Of a stretch of 64,000 nucleotides of DNA, positions 49,801-57,434 are shown piece after piece (the first letter of the stretch is position 1; each line of letters begins with the position of its first letter). Source of the DNA: Paractinoplanes durhamensis (GTDB lineage: Bacteria > Actinomycetota > Actinomycetes > Mycobacteriales > Micromonosporaceae). A program made the translations under genes and the position numbers. The stretch covers positions 186,001 to 250,000 of the forward strand of contig NZ_BOML01000043.1 of the NCBI RefSeq assembly GCF_016862175.1, written 5' to 3'. The notes beneath the pieces were generated by a model that made no database searches, was not told the origin of the DNA, and saw only the letters and a list, made by a program, of their open reading frames with translations.

Positions 49801-50121
49801 CTGCCGCTCTCCACGGTCCGGATCAGCCCGCGCCTGGACAGCGCCAACACGGCCGCGTCGGGCTGCCGCTTCGAGATTCCGCTGACCGTCGAGCACCAGC
49901 CGGGCTCCACCGCCGGCACGGCTAGGTCGGTGCGGGTCGACGTGTCCTACGACGACGGTAAGACGTGGCACCGGGCCGACGTGCGCGGTTCGGGCGACAA
50001 CCGGGTGGCGACCGTCAACCACCCGCGCGGCGCGGGCTTCGCCTCGCTGCGCGTCTCGGCCACCGACAGCAAGAACAACACGGTGACCCAGACGGTCATC
50101 CGCGCGTACGCCCTGCGCTGA
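46858..50121 (+). CDS. secreted S8 subtilisin-like serine protease
   Basis: 1087 aa. The signal peptide ends near APAAAA (residue 25), followed by a propeptide of about 175 residues. The S8 domain carries the triad Asp in VAILDTGVDATHPDL, His in VGHGTHVASIIAG and Ser in SGTSMATPHVAGAAA, with the oxyanion-hole Asn in VIASGNAGPNSAG. After about residue 480 come a beta-sandwich domain (DDQPVTRTITYRNSGTAAVT) and several beta-rich domains. The C-terminus holds a domain with CRFEIPLTVEHQPG and VRVDVSYDDGKTWHRADV. This is the large actinomycete exoprotease architecture. GGGGAGGC lies just before the ATG. A strong terminator follows. Confidence 0.93.
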   Translation: MRRRRLPAVLLSSALVIGALQAPAAAAPSTTTALDSSNKAISVTLITGDRVTTNGKGASVQPGPGRSKVRFLSQTVQGHRYVIPSDALALLRAGRIDKRLFDLGALTGRGGADLHLLISYPKNSATGARSALTAGGARVTRDIPAVGVMAAQANLTERAALWSSLTGGGTNARSLKPGLQRVWLDGQRKVTLDHSVPQIGAPTAWQAGYDGTGTTVAILDTGVDATHPDLAGKIAGTENFTTTATADDEVGHGTHVASIIAGTGAASGGRYKGVAPGAKLLIGKVCETEFCDDSAILAGMAWAAERAPVINMSLGGGDTPEIDPLEQAVNDLTAQYNTLFVIASGNAGPNSAGSPSTADAALAVGAVDRDDQLAYFSSTGPRVGDHAIKPDITAPGVDIVAAKAKNGFIGDPAPVDGYVSLSGTSMATPHVAGAAAILTQEHPSWSSALRKNTLMGSAKPIDGTGVFEQGAGRVDVAREIAQNVSADQGSLSFGLAIWPHGDDQPVTRTITYRNSGTAAVTLTLSALSAPFSVAATTLTVPAGGTASTTVTADTSNPALSDGTLGGYLTATADGGVRVVTPVGVDREVESYDLTVNTINRDGTPSLDHYAGLFNLDTFQNFDVYQEKGTETVRVPKGRYGAFVWINNAADETTAMLTLTELVVDKAKTVTFDGRTAKPIVVKAPQADAGTTLAAVNADWALPEFGISASALGLTFDQLFAAPASSVSKDFFLAGVNGGFAVPGADGRFRNSPWTTDLAYFQPGKMFDGLVKKPRLSDLATIKADYSVAATGAEGTKGNMAQYSENSGGWFTALPFSLPFHRTEYVNTEAPWMGDFMQQLPAAGDDEWPELISEQIAGRVPFRAGRTYHHAWNTAVFGPNVTQPLWEGDWVTRQGDHLMAYPSLFGDGAGHPGFSTVDTQTAALYQGSTKLGDGNEFDLPAATGTYRLEASATRSAPHLFATSVSASWTFKSGHAPAEGYQRLPLSTVRISPRLDSANTAASGCRFEIPLTVEHQPGSTAGTARSVRVDVSYDDGKTWHRADVRGSGDNRVATVNHPRGAGFASLRVSATDSKNNTVTQTVIRAYALR

Positions 50122-50127
50122 TGACCG

Positions 50128-50168
50128 GGCCGGGGTGGCGGGCGATGTGCCCGTCACCCCGGCCTTTT
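50128..50168 (+). terminator. rho-independent terminator of the subtilisin gene
   Basis: Outer stem GGCCGGGGTG (50128-50137) with CACCCCGGCC (50155-50164), inner CGGGC/GCCCG, then TTTT (50165-50168). It lies 6 bp after the stop codon. Confidence 0.88.
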
Positions 50169-50245
50169 GGTCAGTCCCGGGCTACCGCGTAGCCGACGAC
50201 CACGGCGGCCGACACTCGGCCTTGGCCCGGGCCGCGGCGACCGCC

Positions 50246-50806
50246 TTACCGGCGGCCGAGGAAGGCCAGCAGGCGGGCGCCCGGTGGGGCGTCGCACGGC
50301 AGGGGGAGCGGGCGGGCGAAGCGGCCCGGGCGGTCGGCCGGGTGCAGGAGCAGGACGGCCAGGTCCAGGAGCTCGTCGGCCAGGTCGTCGGGGATCGGGC
50401 GCGGGCGGTTGCAGGACTGGGAGACGTCCCAGCCGTGGGCCGCCAGCTCGATCGCGCCGGCGCCGGCTACCAAAGGTGCGCTCAGGGTCGCGTGCTCCAC
50501 GCGTACGGAAAAAGGGGTGTCGCAAGCGGAAGCCCATGCGCCCAGCAAGCGCACCGCCTGGTCCCGCGCCTGCGGGATCACTCCGCCCGGCGAAGGCGGC
50601 GGCAGCAGGGTGACCGACGCGGTTTCGGCGGCCTCCTCCAGCGCCGCCATCGAGTCGAGCAGGTGCTCCAGCAGGGCGTGCAGGTCCCAGGCGCGGCAGG
50701 GGGTCGGTGCGGACAGCAGCGCCGGCGTGACCAGGGAAAGGCTGCCCAGGCAGTACGCGACTGCCCGCTCCAGCACGGCCACCCCGGCCCGCAGCGCCAC
50801 GTCCAT
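50246..50806 (-). CDS. DinB/maleylpyruvate-isomerase-N-like protein (TIGR03086 type)
   Basis: 186 aa four-helix-bundle protein. The N-terminal part VAYCLGSLSLVTPALLSAPT, then PCRAWDLHALLEHLLDSMAA resembles the PC-x-W-xx-xx-LL-xH-L motif of the TIGR03086/maleylpyruvate isomerase N-terminal family. Its His residues (HLL, and EL AAHGWD later) normally bind a metal with a thiol cofactor such as mycothiol (family knowledge). Its ATG overlaps the TGA of the upstream ECF sigma gene by one base, so the pair is translationally coupled. Possibly a mycothiol-dependent enzyme under that sigma factor; the reaction is unknown. Confidence 0.78.
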   Translation of the reverse strand: MDVALRAGVAVLERAVAYCLGSLSLVTPALLSAPTPCRAWDLHALLEHLLDSMAALEEAAETASVTLLPPPSPGGVIPQARDQAVRLLGAWASACDTPFSVRVEHATLSAPLVAGAGAIELAAHGWDVSQSCNRPRPIPDDLADELLDLAVLLLHPADRPGRFARPLPLPCDAPPGARLLAFLGRR

Positions 50807-51762
50807 CAGGTCACCGGCAGTTTTTCGGGCAGGCCGAACGTCCGGAACAGGCGCAGGTCGAAGAAGCACGACACGTGGCTCACGCCGTCCTTCGTCAGGG
50901 TCAGCACGGGCATGTTGAACGGGCGGTAGACGTCGCCGTCGCGCATGTAGAGGCCGAACCCGTGCTGGCCGTTCGCCCGGATCGGGAGCAGTTTCATGTC
51001 ACCAGGGCCCTTCGCGGGGCAGCGCGTGTCGACCAGGCGGGCGATGTCGTCCGGGCCCTGGTACCAACCGGTGAACGGGGGCATCTCCCAGACCGCGTCC
51101 TTGGTGAAGATGTCGACCATCGCGCGGATGTCCTTGGCCTCGAACGCGGCCACGAAACGGTCCAGCAGCTCGCGCTCGGCGGCGGAGTCCGGCTCGGTCA
51201 TCTCGTCGGCGGACACCGTCACGTGCGACAGGTGGGCACGGGCCCGCTGCAGGGCGCTGTTCACCGACGCGACCGTCATGTCGAGCATCTCGGCGACCTC
51301 TGCCGCCGGCCACTGCAGCACGTCCCGCAGGATCAGGACCGCGCGCTGCCGTGGCGGAAGATACTGCATGGCGGCGACCACGGCCAGCCGGATGCTCTCC
51401 CGGCCGGTCACCACCGACGCCGGGTCGCCCTGCATCGCGTCCGGCAGCGGCTCCAGCCACGGCACCTCGCGCTGTTCGATCAGGTCGTCGGCCGGGTCGG
51501 AGCTGGGCGCGCCGAGGCCGATCGGCAGCGGGCGGCGGCTGCGCGACTCCAGTGCGGTGAGGCAGGCGTTGGTGGCGATGCGGTGCAGCCAGGTGCGCAT
51601 CGAGGAGCGGCCCTCGAAACGGTCGTACGAGCGCCAGGCCCGGACGTACGTCTCCTGCACCAGGTCCTCGGCGTCGTAGACCGAGCCCAGCATGCGATAG
51701 CAGTGCGCCAGCAGCTCGCGACGGTACGGATCCGCCTGCTGAACGAACTCGGTGTCCACCAC
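50806..51762 (-). CDS. SigG-like ECF sigma factor with C-terminal SnoaL-like domain
   Basis: 318 aa. Region 2 (YRRELLAHCYRMLGSVYDAE, then DLVQETYVRAWRSYDRFEGR) and region 4 (AMQYLPPRQRAVLILRDVLQ, then VAEMLDMTVASVNSALQRAR) fill residues 1-190. A SnoaL-like NTF2-fold domain follows (FVAAFEAKDIRAMVDIFTKD, then DAVWEMPPFTGWYQGPDDIA). This is the TIGR02960/SigG group, in which the extra domain tunes activity in place of a separate anti-sigma factor (family knowledge). AGGAGG precedes tandem GTG codons at 51762 and 51759. It forms a two-gene operon with the DinB-like protein. Confidence 0.92.
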   Translation of the reverse strand: MVDTEFVQQADPYRRELLAHCYRMLGSVYDAEDLVQETYVRAWRSYDRFEGRSSMRTWLHRIATNACLTALESRSRRPLPIGLGAPSSDPADDLIEQREVPWLEPLPDAMQGDPASVVTGRESIRLAVVAAMQYLPPRQRAVLILRDVLQWPAAEVAEMLDMTVASVNSALQRARAHLSHVTVSADEMTEPDSAAERELLDRFVAAFEAKDIRAMVDIFTKDAVWEMPPFTGWYQGPDDIARLVDTRCPAKGPGDMKLLPIRANGQHGFGLYMRDGDVYRPFNMPVLTLTKDGVSHVSCFFDLRLFRTFGLPEKLPVT

Positions 51763-51927
51763 GCCACCTCCTCGTGAAGTACTGACCGGCGTCCGCCGCC
51801 GAACTCATCGCATGGTAGTGACCGCGGGGTCAGCGGAGCTGCTCCCGGCGGCGCAGCAGGGCATGGAACAGGATCAGCGCCTCGCCCGGTTCAGTCGCGG
51901 AGAGTGCCAATTAGGTCCGTGTGGATG

Positions 51928-51941
51928 AACCTCCGGAGGTT
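51928..51941. promoter_or_regulatory. perfect 14-bp palindrome upstream of the DUF2993 gene
   Basis: AACCTCCGGAGGTT lies 36 bp upstream of the ATG at 51977, in the 214-bp divergent gap with the sigma gene. It is a plausible operator; no regulator gene is adjacent. The rest of the gap holds no other element I can support. Confidence 0.5.
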
Positions 51942-51976
51942 ACCGGCACGTAAACAACGCCGAAGGGGGTGTCGAC

Positions 51977-53443
51977 ATGACCATGGTGGAGACGGAGACC
52001 CGGACCGAGGCGCATCGGCCGCTGCACTCCGCGCGCGGCACGCGCCATAAATGGATCGCCATCGCGGCCACCGCACTGGTGCTGCTGCTGGCGCTGACCA
52101 TGCTCGCCTACGCCGTGCCCCTGCCGCTGCTCGACGGCTATCTGCGCCAGCAGATCGTCGACCGGGTGAGCAGCCAGGTCGCCTGCCCGGGTGCGGCGGC
52201 GGTGGCCACCGAGGTGACCGTCGGCGGCGGGACGCTGGTGCCGCAGGCGCTGCGGCAGAACCTGTCCGAGGTGAAGCTGACCGTCCCGGACGCCACCCTC
52301 TCGGGTGTCCCGCACGCCCGCTTCACCGCGACCATGCGCGACGTCACCCAGCCGGCCGGCGGCACCCACGTCGGCAGCATGGACGCCACCATCGCGGTCG
52401 GTTTCGCCAACCTGCCCACGCCGAAGGGCACCCCGAAGCGCACCTTCCACCGGGCCGGCGACGGCGGGCTCAGCGTCGACGTGACGATGCCGGCCGACGC
52501 CGCCGACAACGTCCAGGCCAAGCTGTTCATGAAGATGCGCCTGCGCGGCGAGACCGCGCAGTCGGTGCCGGAGCGGTTGGAGATCTTCGGGAAGTCGCTG
52601 CCGGCTTCGCAGGTGGGCGATCTTGCCGGTGGGGTACGCAGTCAGCAGTTGCCGCACCTGCCGGCCGGCGTCACCTACAACTCGATCACCCCGCGGACCG
52701 ACGGCGTGCACATCGGGATCGGCGGTGTCTCGGTCAACGCGCTGAGCACGCTGCCCACCGACGTCGGCGGCCGGACCGTCTCCTACACGGCGGCGAACGG
52801 CCTGCTCGGCATCAACACCACCGCGATCGGCGTGCCGCTGACCATCCACACCGCGCCGGTGCTCAGCGGCGGCACCCTCAACCTGGAACCGAGGCTGGTG
52901 CACATCCTCGGCGGCGACCACAAGCCGAACGACCCGATCGCGAAGCTGGTGCTCGGCCAGATCAACCAGGAGGACCTGAAGCAGACCCTGCCGGTGCTGC
53001 CGTCCGGGGTGAGCTACCGGTCGGTGAGCGTGGACGCGCAGGGCATCAAGGTGGTCATCGGCGGGGTCACCACCCAGCCGTTCTCGGTGCTGAAGCAGCC
53101 GCCCGGCAACCCGACCGTGTTCGGCGCCGAGGGCGGGCGGCTGACCGCGACCGCGACCGGCGGTTCCGGCGAGGCGACCCCGGTGGTCCTCTACGGCCGC
53201 CCGGTCATCAAGGGCAGCACCTTGGACATCGCCCCGGACCAGGTGGAGATGTTCGGCGTACGCTTCCCGGCCGCCAACGTCCTGTCCCAGGTGGCCCCCC
53301 AGGAGACCACTTACGAGCTGCAGAAACTCCCGGCCGGCCTGATCTACGCGGGGGTCGACGTGCAGCCGAACGGCCTGCTGATCCGCCTGACCGGCCAGGA
53401 CGTCACCCTGCAGCGCGGCGCCCTGACCGGGGGGAGTTGCTAG
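51977..53443 (+). CDS. LmeA-like DUF2993 membrane-anchored lipid-binding protein with threefold C-terminal repeat
   Basis: 488 aa. A cytoplasmic start of about 24 residues precedes one membrane helix (WIAIAATALVLLLALTMLAY), so the body is outside the membrane. The body starts DGYLRQQIVDRVSSQVACPG, typical of DUF2993/LmeA, the phospholipid-binding family involved in mycobacterial lipomannan elongation. Three homologous segments follow: LPAGVTYNSITPRTDGVHIG, LPSGVSYRSVSVDAQGIKVV and LPAGLIYAGVDVQPNGLLIR. So the protein is about double the usual LmeA length with repeated lipid-binding units. GAAGGGGG lies upstream; ATG 51983 is an alternative start. It converges on the iron-transport operon with 1 bp between the stop codons. 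Confidence 0.8.
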   Translation: MTMVETETRTEAHRPLHSARGTRHKWIAIAATALVLLLALTMLAYAVPLPLLDGYLRQQIVDRVSSQVACPGAAAVATEVTVGGGTLVPQALRQNLSEVKLTVPDATLSGVPHARFTATMRDVTQPAGGTHVGSMDATIAVGFANLPTPKGTPKRTFHRAGDGGLSVDVTMPADAADNVQAKLFMKMRLRGETAQSVPERLEIFGKSLPASQVGDLAGGVRSQQLPHLPAGVTYNSITPRTDGVHIGIGGVSVNALSTLPTDVGGRTVSYTAANGLLGINTTAIGVPLTIHTAPVLSGGTLNLEPRLVHILGGDHKPNDPIAKLVLGQINQEDLKQTLPVLPSGVSYRSVSVDAQGIKVVIGGVTTQPFSVLKQPPGNPTVFGAEGGRLTATATGGSGEATPVVLYGRPVIKGSTLDIAPDQVEMFGVRFPAANVLSQVAPQETTYELQKLPAGLIYAGVDVQPNGLLIRLTGQDVTLQRGALTGGSC

Positions 53444-53444
53444 G

Positions 53445-55547
53445 TCAGCCGGTGGCGCGGCTGCGCCACAGCAGCCAGACGAAGTAGGGCGCGCCGATCA
53501 TGGCGGTCATCAGGCCGGCCGCCAGCTGGGACGGCGCGATGACCGTGCGGCCGAGGGTGTCGGCGACGCTGACCAGCAGCGCGCCGAGCCCGACCGCGAC
53601 CGGGATGGCCCGGCTGTGCCGGGCGCCGACCAGCGCCCGGGCGGCGTGCGGCGCGACCAGCCCGACGAAGGCGAGCGCGCCGACCGCCACCGCCGCGACC
53701 GCGGTGAGCAGCGCGGCGATGGTGAGGAAGCCGAGCCGGGCCCGGCTCAGCGGCACGCCGAGCACCCGCGGCACGTCCTCGTCGAGGGCGACCAGGTCGA
53801 GGGTGCGGGCCCCGGCCAGGGTCAGCGGCAGCGCCACCAGCAGGGCGATCGCGACCGGGACGACCTGCGCGGTGGTGCGGCCGTAGGTCGAGCCGGACAG
53901 CCAGGTCAGCGCGGTGTTGACGTTCCACGGGGAGACCGCGACCACGATCAGCGTGGTGATCGCGGTGGCCGCGGCGCTGACCCCGACCCCGATCAGCACG
54001 ATCCGGTCGGAGGCCGGCCCACGCCCGGCGGCCAGCCAGTAGACCAGGGCGAACGTGCCGAGCGCGGCCGCCGTGGCGGCGCCCAGCACCGGCCAGACGC
54101 CGAGGCCGGGCAGCAGCATGACGACGGCGACCGCGCCGACACTGGCGCCGGGGGTGACGCCGAGCAGGCTGGGCTCGGCGAGGGCGTTGCGGCAGACGGC
54201 CTGCACGATCGCGCCGGCCAGGGCCAACGCGGCGCCGCCGAAGAGCGCGGCGAGGACCCGCGGCCAGCGCTGGTCGAGCACGAAGCTGACCTGCCGGCCG
54301 GAGATGCCCTTGGCCCAGTTGACGACGTCGCCGAGCAGCACCATCCGGTCGCCGAGCAGCAGGGCCGCGACGAACGCGGCGACCAGGGCCACCACCAGGA
54401 CCGTGCTGACCGCGATGATCCAGCCGCGGGAGCGGACCGAGCCGTGCGCGCCGCGGGCCGGGACCGAGGCCGGGCCGCCGTCGCGCAGCCCGCGGGCCAG
54501 CCAGACCAGCACGACCGCGCCGGCCAGGGTGGTGACCACGCCGGTGGGCACCGAGATGGACTTGTCGGCCGAGAACACCCAGCGCATCAGCACGTCGGCG
54601 CCGACCACGATGACCGCGCCGGCCAGGCCGGCGAACGGCAGGAGCCGCAGGTGGGCGCCGAGGCCGGGGACCTTGCGGGCGATCAGCCGGGCGATCACCG
54701 GCGCGCACAGGCCGACGAAGCCGATCGGGCCGGCCACCGTGACGGCGATCGCGGAGAGCAGGACGGCCAGGGTCACCGCGAGCACCCGGGTGCGGCGTAC
54801 GTCGATGCCGAGCACCCGGGCGGTGTCGTCGCCGAGGGCCAGCACGTCGAGGCGGTGCGCGATCAGCAGCGCTCCGGCCAGGGCCGGCGCGATGATCGGG
54901 GCGGCCACGGTGACCTGGTGCGATCCGGACTGGACGGTGGAGCCGCTGCCCCACGCGTACAGGCCGAGGGTGTTCTGGGTGAACAGCATCAGCAGCACGG
55001 TGGTGAGCGAGTTGAGGGCGAGGGCCACCGCCGAGCCGGCCAGCACGAGCCGGGTCGGGCCGGCCGCGCCGCCGCGGGCCACCAGCAGCACCAGGCCGGA
55101 GGCGAGCAGGCCGCCGACGAAGGCGACCAGGCCGTTGGCGACGAACGGCAGGGCCAGGCCGGAGGCGGCGACGGCGACCACCGAGACGTAGGCGCCGGCG
55201 TTGACGGCGAGGGTGTCGGGGGAGGCGAGCGGGTTGCGGGCCACCGACTGGAACACCCCGCCGGCGACGCCGACCCCGATGCCGACGAGCAGGGCGGCGG
55301 CGAGGCGGGGGAGGCGGCTGGCGACGAGTACGGCCACCGCCTGGTCCCGGGCGCTGTCGTCGGGTGCCCACGGCCAGAGGGCGTTCAGGAGTTCCCCGAC
55401 GCCGAGGCGCGCGGTGCCCTGGGTGAGGTGCACCGCGGCCAGGGCGGCGAGCAGCACGACCGCAACGGCGAAGACCCCTATGACGCCGTACGTCCTAGGA
55501 GCGTTTTTCGCCTTTTGTTCTGGTAGTAAAACGGTCGTGCTGGTCAT
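53445..55547 (-). CDS. fused FecCD-type iron-siderophore ABC permease (FhuB-like)
   Basis: 700 aa, two FecCD permease domains in one chain. The first half has LPRLAAALLVGIGVGVAGGV and GPIGFVGLCAPVIARLI; the second half repeats RWPRVLAALFGGAALALAGA and ALAFVGLVAPHAARALVG. About 18-20 membrane segments are expected. The two GPIGFVGL/GALAFVGL segments are the ATPase-contact loops. Like FhuB, it needs no partner permease. It begins 1 nt after the stop of the binding-protein gene. Likely imports a ferric siderophore. Confidence 0.93.
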   Translation of the reverse strand: MTSTTVLLPEQKAKNAPRTYGVIGVFAVAVVLLAALAAVHLTQGTARLGVGELLNALWPWAPDDSARDQAVAVLVASRLPRLAAALLVGIGVGVAGGVFQSVARNPLASPDTLAVNAGAYVSVVAVAASGLALPFVANGLVAFVGGLLASGLVLLVARGGAAGPTRLVLAGSAVALALNSLTTVLLMLFTQNTLGLYAWGSGSTVQSGSHQVTVAAPIIAPALAGALLIAHRLDVLALGDDTARVLGIDVRRTRVLAVTLAVLLSAIAVTVAGPIGFVGLCAPVIARLIARKVPGLGAHLRLLPFAGLAGAVIVVGADVLMRWVFSADKSISVPTGVVTTLAGAVVLVWLARGLRDGGPASVPARGAHGSVRSRGWIIAVSTVLVVALVAAFVAALLLGDRMVLLGDVVNWAKGISGRQVSFVLDQRWPRVLAALFGGAALALAGAIVQAVCRNALAEPSLLGVTPGASVGAVAVVMLLPGLGVWPVLGAATAAALGTFALVYWLAAGRGPASDRIVLIGVGVSAAATAITTLIVVAVSPWNVNTALTWLSGSTYGRTTAQVVPVAIALLVALPLTLAGARTLDLVALDEDVPRVLGVPLSRARLGFLTIAALLTAVAAVAVGALAFVGLVAPHAARALVGARHSRAIPVAVGLGALLVSVADTLGRTVIAPSQLAAGLMTAMIGAPYFVWLLWRSRATG

Positions 55548-55548
55548 G

Positions 55549-56541
55549 TCAGGCGGTTACGGCCGCGGTGAGGGCGTCGATGTAGGCGTTCGCCGAGAGC
55601 GGCCCGCCGAACATCCAGATGCCGTCCGGGATGCGCTTGACCCTGTTCGCGGTGACGAACGGCAGCTGCTTCCACACCGCGTTGGTCTTCAGGCTGTCGG
55701 TGAAGTCGCCGCCGTCGCTCTTGTTGGCCACGTAGAGGAAGGTGGTCTGCGCGTCGGTGATCTTGGTGAGGCCCTCGACGTCGGTATGCGCGAGGCCGTA
55801 GTCCTTGTCGCCGCCGGTCGTCCACTGGCCGGTCAGGCCCAGCTCCTTGGCGATGCCGCCGAAGAACGAGGTCGGCGTGTACATCCGGACGGTGACCGTG
55901 CCGGAGTCGACCCAGCCGTCGGCCATGACGAACGGCGCGCCGGTCCTGCCCGCCTTGGCGAGGGCGTCCTTGCCCGCCGCGACCTTGGCGTCGAAGCCGG
56001 CCAGCAGCTCGGTCGCCTTCGCGTCGGTGCCGGTCGCCTTGGCCAGGGTGGTGACGGTCTTGCGCATGTAGCCGATCGGGTCGGTGCCGTCCGACCCGCG
56101 CAGCGCGAGCACCGGGATCTTCGCGGCGATCTGCTTGATCACCGTCTCCGGCAGGTCGGTGGTGGTGACGACCAGGTCGGGGTCGAGCGCGATGATCGCG
56201 TCGAGGCTGGGCTCGCCGCGGGTGCCGACGTCCGGGGTGGAGGCGTCGATCGGGGCGCTGGTGTCCCAGGTGTTGTAGCCCTTCACGTCGGCCTCGCCGA
56301 CCGGCTTCACGCCGAGCGCGACGAGGTTCTCGGTGAGGCCCCACTCGAGGGAGACCACGTTCTTGGCGGGCGCGTCCAGGTGGACGGTGCCGCGCTCGTC
56401 GGTGAGGTCGACCGGGCCGGTGGGCGCCGACGACGCCGGGGCGGCGGTGTCGGTCGTGTCTTCGGTGGTGCCGCAGGCCGCGATCAGCATCACGGTGAGC
56501 GCGACCGCCGAGGTGGCGAGGGCGCGGCGGGTGATCCTCAT
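55549..56541 (-). CDS. iron-siderophore-binding lipoprotein
   Basis: 330 aa. The signal peptide ends in the lipobox LIAAC at residue 23. The mature protein has the class III binding-protein plan: VVSLEWGLTENLVALGVKPV in the first lobe, LDAIIALDPDLVVTTTDLPE, and WMFGGPLSANAYIDAL at the end. SLEWG in place of the more common S-xx-xTE(I/L)L site suggests a family branch typical of actinomycete FecB/FhuD proteins. It is the middle gene of the operon; the gap from the ATPase gene is zero. Confidence 0.92.
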   Translation of the reverse strand: MRITRRALATSAVALTVMLIAACGTTEDTTDTAAPASSAPTGPVDLTDERGTVHLDAPAKNVVSLEWGLTENLVALGVKPVGEADVKGYNTWDTSAPIDASTPDVGTRGEPSLDAIIALDPDLVVTTTDLPETVIKQIAAKIPVLALRGSDGTDPIGYMRKTVTTLAKATGTDAKATELLAGFDAKVAAGKDALAKAGRTGAPFVMADGWVDSGTVTVRMYTPTSFFGGIAKELGLTGQWTTGGDKDYGLAHTDVEGLTKITDAQTTFLYVANKSDGGDFTDSLKTNAVWKQLPFVTANRVKRIPDGIWMFGGPLSANAYIDALTAAVTA

Positions 56542-57351
56542 TTAGATGGAAACCTTTCGGGTGTGATGCCGGCCGACCGGCCGGGTGCGGACGTGGCCGT
56601 CACCGTCGACGTGGACGTCGATGCGCAGGCCGTAGATCTCGGTGAGCAAGTCGGACGTGAGCACCTCGGCGGGGCTGCCGGTGGCGCGCACGACGCCCTT
56701 CTCCAGCAACACGACCTCGTCGGCGACGGCGGCCGCCTGGTCGAGGTCGTGCAGCACCACCCCGACCGCGACGCCGTGCTCGTCGGCGAGGTCGCGCACG
56801 ATGTCCAGCGTCTCGATCTGGTAGCGCAGGTCGAGGAAGGTGGTGGGCTCGTCGAGCAGCACCACCCCGGTGTCCTGGGCCAGGCAGGTGGCCAGCCAGA
56901 CCCGCTGCAGCTCGCCGCCGGACAGCTCGTCGACGGCCCGGTCGGCCATCCCGGCGACCCCGGTCAGCTCCATCGCCCGCTGCACGTGGGCCGGCCCGTC
57001 GGCGTCGCCGGCGCCGAACCGGCCGCGGTAGGGGTGCCGGCCGTAGGCGACGACGTCGCGCACCCGCACCCCGCCCGGCGTCGGCCGGGACTGGGTGAGC
57101 AGGGTGACCTGCCGGGCGAAGTCCTTGGGGCGCAACGCGAACGCGTCCGCGCCGTCGAGGGTGACGGTGCCGGACTGCGGGTGGTGCAGCCGGGCGAGCG
57201 AGCGCAGCAGCGTCGACTTGCCCGACCCGTTGGGCCCGATGAGCGCGACGACGGTGCCGGCCCGCAGGGCGATGCCGGCGCCGTGCACGACGGTCCGCCC
57301 GTCGTAGGCGAGCGTCAGATCTGCGCCGGTGAGCGCAGCGTCCCTGGTCAT
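56542..57351 (-). CDS. iron-siderophore ABC transporter ATPase
   Basis: 269 aa. Walker A GPNGSGKST, Q-loop LLTQSRPTPGGVRV, signature LSGGELQRV, Walker B GVVLLDEPTTFLDL and the switch His in VLHDLDQAA are all present. YGRHPYRGRFG is typical of the FecE/FhuC group. It is the first gene of the ATPase, binding protein, permease operon. The ATG at 57351 has no ribosome-binding site, but a -10 (TAGCCT, 57358-57363) lies 6 nt upstream inside the iron box, so the mRNA is probably leaderless and iron-repressed. Confidence 0.94.
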   Translation of the reverse strand: MTRDAALTGADLTLAYDGRTVVHGAGIALRAGTVVALIGPNGSGKSTLLRSLARLHHPQSGTVTLDGADAFALRPKDFARQVTLLTQSRPTPGGVRVRDVVAYGRHPYRGRFGAGDADGPAHVQRAMELTGVAGMADRAVDELSGGELQRVWLATCLAQDTGVVLLDEPTTFLDLRYQIETLDIVRDLADEHGVAVGVVLHDLDQAAAVADEVVLLEKGVVRATGSPAEVLTSDLLTEIYGLRIDVHVDGDGHVRTRPVGRHHTRKVSI

Positions 57352-57369
57352 GAGGTGAGGCTAACCTAA
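57351..57369. promoter_or_regulatory. IdeR/DtxR iron box over the siderophore-transport promoter
   Basis: TGAGGTGAGGCTAACCTAA matches the IdeR/DtxR consensus TTAGGTTAGGCTAACCTAA at 17 of 19 positions. It abuts the ATPase start codon and covers its -10, so iron-loaded IdeR should block transcription. The divergent GNAT gene could also be affected. Confidence 0.85.
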
Positions 57370-57420
57370 TTCACCGAGGCCGAACACGAGGGTTCATCCT
57401 GGTGAACCGCATCACGCCGC

Positions 57421-57426
57421 TACCAT
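57421..57426 (+). promoter_or_regulatory. -10 hexamer TACCAT for the GNAT gene
   Basis: TACCAT ends 8 nt before the ATG at 57435, supporting that start as leaderless. Confidence 0.35.
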
Positions 57427-57434
57427 CCCGAGGA

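Noticed and set aside
46915..50157. A 1080-codon minus-strand frame across the subtilisin
   Set aside because: Antisense shadow; the plus strand has the full S8 catalytic triad, signal peptide and terminator.
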